Positions 62,292-64,000 of a DNA stretch of 64,000 bases are shown piece by piece. Source of the stretch: DASQBT01 sp049578545. GTDB lineage: Bacteria; Pseudomonadota; Gammaproteobacteria; Burkholderiales; Thiobacillaceae. The notes below the pieces were generated by a model that did no database searches, was not told where the DNA came from, and was given only the letters and a program-made list of their open reading frames with translations. The position numbers were made by a program, and so were the translations under genes. Location: the NCBI GenBank assembly GCA_049578545.1, contig JBAUMF010000022.1, forward strand, positions 4,086 to 68,085, read 5' to 3'. The first letter of the stretch is position 1. Each line of letters opens with the position of its first letter.

Positions 62292-62714
62292 TCAAGGCCG
62301 TATGTAAGCGTAGCCTTCACGTTCCCGCTGGATTATCTCGATCACGCCCGCGGGCACAATTGTGGCTGCAGGGTGCATGTCATCCGGCTTGAGCTTCTGG
62401 GCTTTCATGGTGTTCGCGCAGGCCGCCATGAGCACGCCGTCGTTTGCCGCGTCGGTGAGCCGATTCCCCACTTCAGAATCGAATTTAAGCATATTGATAC
62501 CCGGCCCATAGGCGACGATTTCAATTTGCACGTTGCTCTTGCCTAGGTCCTCATGGATATTCCTGGCATTGTTGAGCGCGAGATTCCATTTGGCCGGGTC
62601 ATTGTCGCTGACCTGAATCACTACTTTGTATGTTGGTCCGTCAGCGGCCAGGGAGACAGATGGCGAAGTTAGCATCATGAAGAACATGGCGACGGTAGCT
62701 AGAATTGCTTTCAT
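62292..62714 (-). CDS. Periplasmic DsrE/DsrF-like protein
   Basis: A 140-residue protein with a signal peptide (MKAILATVAMFFMMLTSPSVSLA, cleavage near residue 23) followed by a DsrE-type fold: TYKVVIQVSDNDPAKWNLALNNARN, a strand EIVAYGPGI, and GVLMAACANTMKAQ with a single conserved Cys, then AGVIEIIQREREGYAYI. Cytoplasmic DsrE relays sulfur; exported relatives like this are common in sulfur and iron oxidisers and their role is unknown. ATG 62714 is the start. Confidence 0.85.
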   Translation of the reverse strand: MKAILATVAMFFMMLTSPSVSLAADGPTYKVVIQVSDNDPAKWNLALNNARNIHEDLGKSNVQIEIVAYGPGINMLKFDSEVGNRLTDAANDGVLMAACANTMKAQKLKPDDMHPAATIVPAGVIEIIQREREGYAYIRP

Positions 62715-63099
62715 GCTGGTCCCCTATCAATAAAAGATGACATTTGTGTAAATATAGTCACCATTGTCGCCCGCCACTACCCTGCCGAAGTCGAATACGG
62801 TGGGCCGGAGATGCGGACAAGATTGCCGCCACAGCCAACGCACCGCAACCATGCTGGCGGTCGTAAAGGTAGTATCATCAGACGTTGGGAGCACACCAGG
62901 AGGTGCATCCGTGGCCGCGTCCAGCCAGCCACTTGTACAAAGTCGTGAGTACGGAAGATTTAATACGGATTAAGACAGAATTTGCTTGTTGCCAGCGGCC
63001 TGCACCGCGCAAGCTCTGTCGATTGCGCTATACGTCGGGCACCCGAGACACGTGCGGAAACCGGCAATGCAGGAAACAACCAACCACCTAGGAGAACTC
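62715..63099. other. Intergenic stretch of about 385 bases with promoters of two divergent genes
   Basis: It should contain the minus-strand promoter of the DsrE-like gene and the plus-strand promoter of the methionine-rich protein gene. No clear consensus pair could be fixed. AGGAG at 63090-63094 is the ribosome site of the methionine-rich gene. Confidence 0.4.
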
Positions 63100-64000
63100 A
63101 TGAAAGTCCATGCCCTACCCATTATCACTATCGTCCTGGCAAGCAGTTCGGCCCAGGCTGAAAATGGTTATGAATCGATGATGAATCCAATGGCCTATAT
63201 GAATCCGGCCGCCATGATGGCTCCGATGAACATGATGGCACCGATGATGTCCGCTCCAATGGGCTATATGAATCCGGAGACCATGATGGCTCCGATGAAC
63301 ATGATGGTACCGATGATGTCCGCTCCAATGGGCTATATGAATCCGGAGACCATGATGGCTCCGATGAACATGATGGCGCCGATGATGTCCGCTCCAATGG
63401 GCTATATGAATCCGGCCGCCATGACGGCACCGATGAACATGATGGCACCGATGATGTCCGCTCCAATGGGCTATATGAATCCGGCCACCATGATGGCACC
63501 GATGAACATGATGGCGCCGATGATGTCCGCTCCAATGGGCTATATGAATCCGGCAACCATGATGAACCCGTTGACCGCGATGCCCATGAATCAGCAGGCT
63601 CCCATACCAGCCTATGGCGTTCCGGCATACGGCATTCCTGCAACACCGGCGCAAGCCGCATACATGCCATTCTTCCCCGCTGCTCCAGCGCCTCAACCGG
63701 CAATTTCCTCGCAGCTGCCAGCCCCGGGTATGTTTGATCCTTCAGCCTGGATGAAGATGTTCCCCAACTCAATCCCCCCCACAGCGGCAGCTTCGCCAGG
63801 CCCCGCCCCGGCTGCCGAAGCCAGTCCCTCCCCAACTAGCCCTGCAGCCGCTGAAGTTGCTCCAGCCCCGGCCCCAGCCGCCGAGCCTGGCCCTGCACCA
63901 GCTGAAGCTGCTCCAGCCCCGGCCCCAGCCGCCGAGCCTGGCCCTGCGCCGGCTGAAGCTGCTCCAGCCCCGGCCCCAGCCGCCGAGCCTGGTCCTGCGC
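63100..64000 (+). CDS. Exported methionine-rich tandem-repeat protein, cut off by the window
   Basis: From ATG 63100 (AGGAG 5 bases upstream) the frame stays open to the window end, at least 300 residues. A signal peptide (MKVHALPIITIVLASSSAQA) is followed by five full copies of a 23-residue (69-base) repeat, unit start MGYMNP, with nine Met per unit in pairs (MM, MNMM, MAPMM), plus a partial sixth. A spacer of about 80 residues rich in Pro and Ala follows, then a 17-residue (51-base) repeat of Ala/Pro/Glu (AEPGPAP, AEAAPAPAP) at least 2.5 times. Such Met-rich periplasmic sequences can bind copper(I) or silver; that is inference. Opposite-strand frames here are repeat artefacts. Confidence 0.8.
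   Translation, partial: MKVHALPIITIVLASSSAQAENGYESMMNPMAYMNPAAMMAPMNMMAPMMSAPMGYMNPETMMAPMNMMVPMMSAPMGYMNPETMMAPMNMMAPMMSAPMGYMNPAAMTAPMNMMAPMMSAPMGYMNPATMMAPMNMMAPMMSAPMGYMNPATMMNPLTAMPMNQQAPIPAYGVPAYGIPATPAQAAYMPFFPAAPAPQPAISSQLPAPGMFDPSAWMKMFPNSIPPTAAASPGPAPAAEASPSPTSPAAAEVAPAPAPAAEPGPAPAEAAPAPAPAAEPGPAPAEAAPAPAPAAEPGPA

Noticed and set aside
63196..63560. 69-base repeats considered as a CRISPR array
   Set aside because: They are contiguous, in frame and encode a 23-residue repeat with no unique spacers.
63115..63835. Two long minus-strand frames (His/Arg-rich and Ser/Pro-rich) opposite the methionine-rich gene
   Set aside because: They are products of the 69-base tandem repeat read in reverse; the plus strand has a signal peptide and ribosome site.

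Overview
The window is chromosomal DNA of a Gram-negative bacterium, most likely a betaproteobacterium near the Nitrosomonadales (Gallionella/Sulfuricella/Thiobacillus type). The basis is gene content and order: an xseB-ispA-dxs-folE2 operon, dapA-bamC-metallo-beta-lactamase, an AmpE/CobD-like protein beside an SpmA-SpmB fusion, and a rubrerythrin / Fe-S protein / DUF3501 cluster. This placement is inference from recognised protein families, not from a database search. No tRNA, rRNA, CRISPR array, transposase or prophage gene was recognised.

Layout. 0-4.3 kb: a truncated gene, then a minus-strand isoprenoid/folate operon (xseB, ispA, dxs, folE2). 4.5-11.1 kb: a Rieske oxygenase, an EamA transporter, small proteins, a 2OG-Fe(II) oxygenase, a DUF3025 protein, a thioredoxin-TPR protein lacking one active-site Cys, and a pair of mono-heme c-type cytochromes closed by a good terminator. 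11-17.8 kb: proline iminopeptidase, a decayed MASE1/EAL gene (probable former c-di-GMP enzyme), a GyrI-like protein, CobD/CbiB-like and SpmAB-like membrane proteins, and ppx. 17.8-23.2 kb: a loosely packed accessory block with an Old Yellow Enzyme, a secreted alpha/beta hydrolase and an unrecognised Gln-rich secreted protein. 23.2-34.2 kb: glycosyltransferase and LpxH-like phosphoesterase, then a polyphosphate and signalling block (ppk1; divergent CYTH-CHAD protein, OmpR-type regulator, LysM-FecR protein, CHASE2 histidine kinase, SixA).

34.5-42.8 kb: a CheY-like regulator and a compact flagellar basal-body/export operon, fliF-G-H-I-J-orf153-O-P-Q-R. The usual fliK-L-M-N stretch is replaced by one unrecognised 153-residue gene, and the fliO/fliP and fliP/fliQ junctions carry dispersed repeats. 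42.9-49.3 kb: dapA, bamC, a metallohydrolase, a DEAD-box helicase, a SirB1 protein, a DUF3301 protein, a ferredoxin-NADP-reductase-type enzyme and msrB. 49.4-59.9 kb: oxygen and peroxide defence, with rubrerythrin behind a strong promoter and a perfect inverted-repeat operator, an Fe-S protein and DUF3501, cfa, a class III cyclase, divergent oxyR/katG with a four-part OxyR site between them, and a ferritin-like protein. 60.1-64 kb: mtnA with a fuculose-phosphate-type class II aldolase (a probable DHAP shunt), a periplasmic DsrE-like protein, and an exported methionine-rich repeat protein that runs off the window.

The most interesting points are the gene replacing the switch-protein genes in the flagellar operon, the methionine-rich repeat protein, the rubrerythrin operator with its hexanucleotide repeats, the mtnA/aldolase pair, the polyphosphate/CHASE2/SixA neighbourhood with a Pho-box-like direct repeat, and the decayed MASE1-EAL gene.
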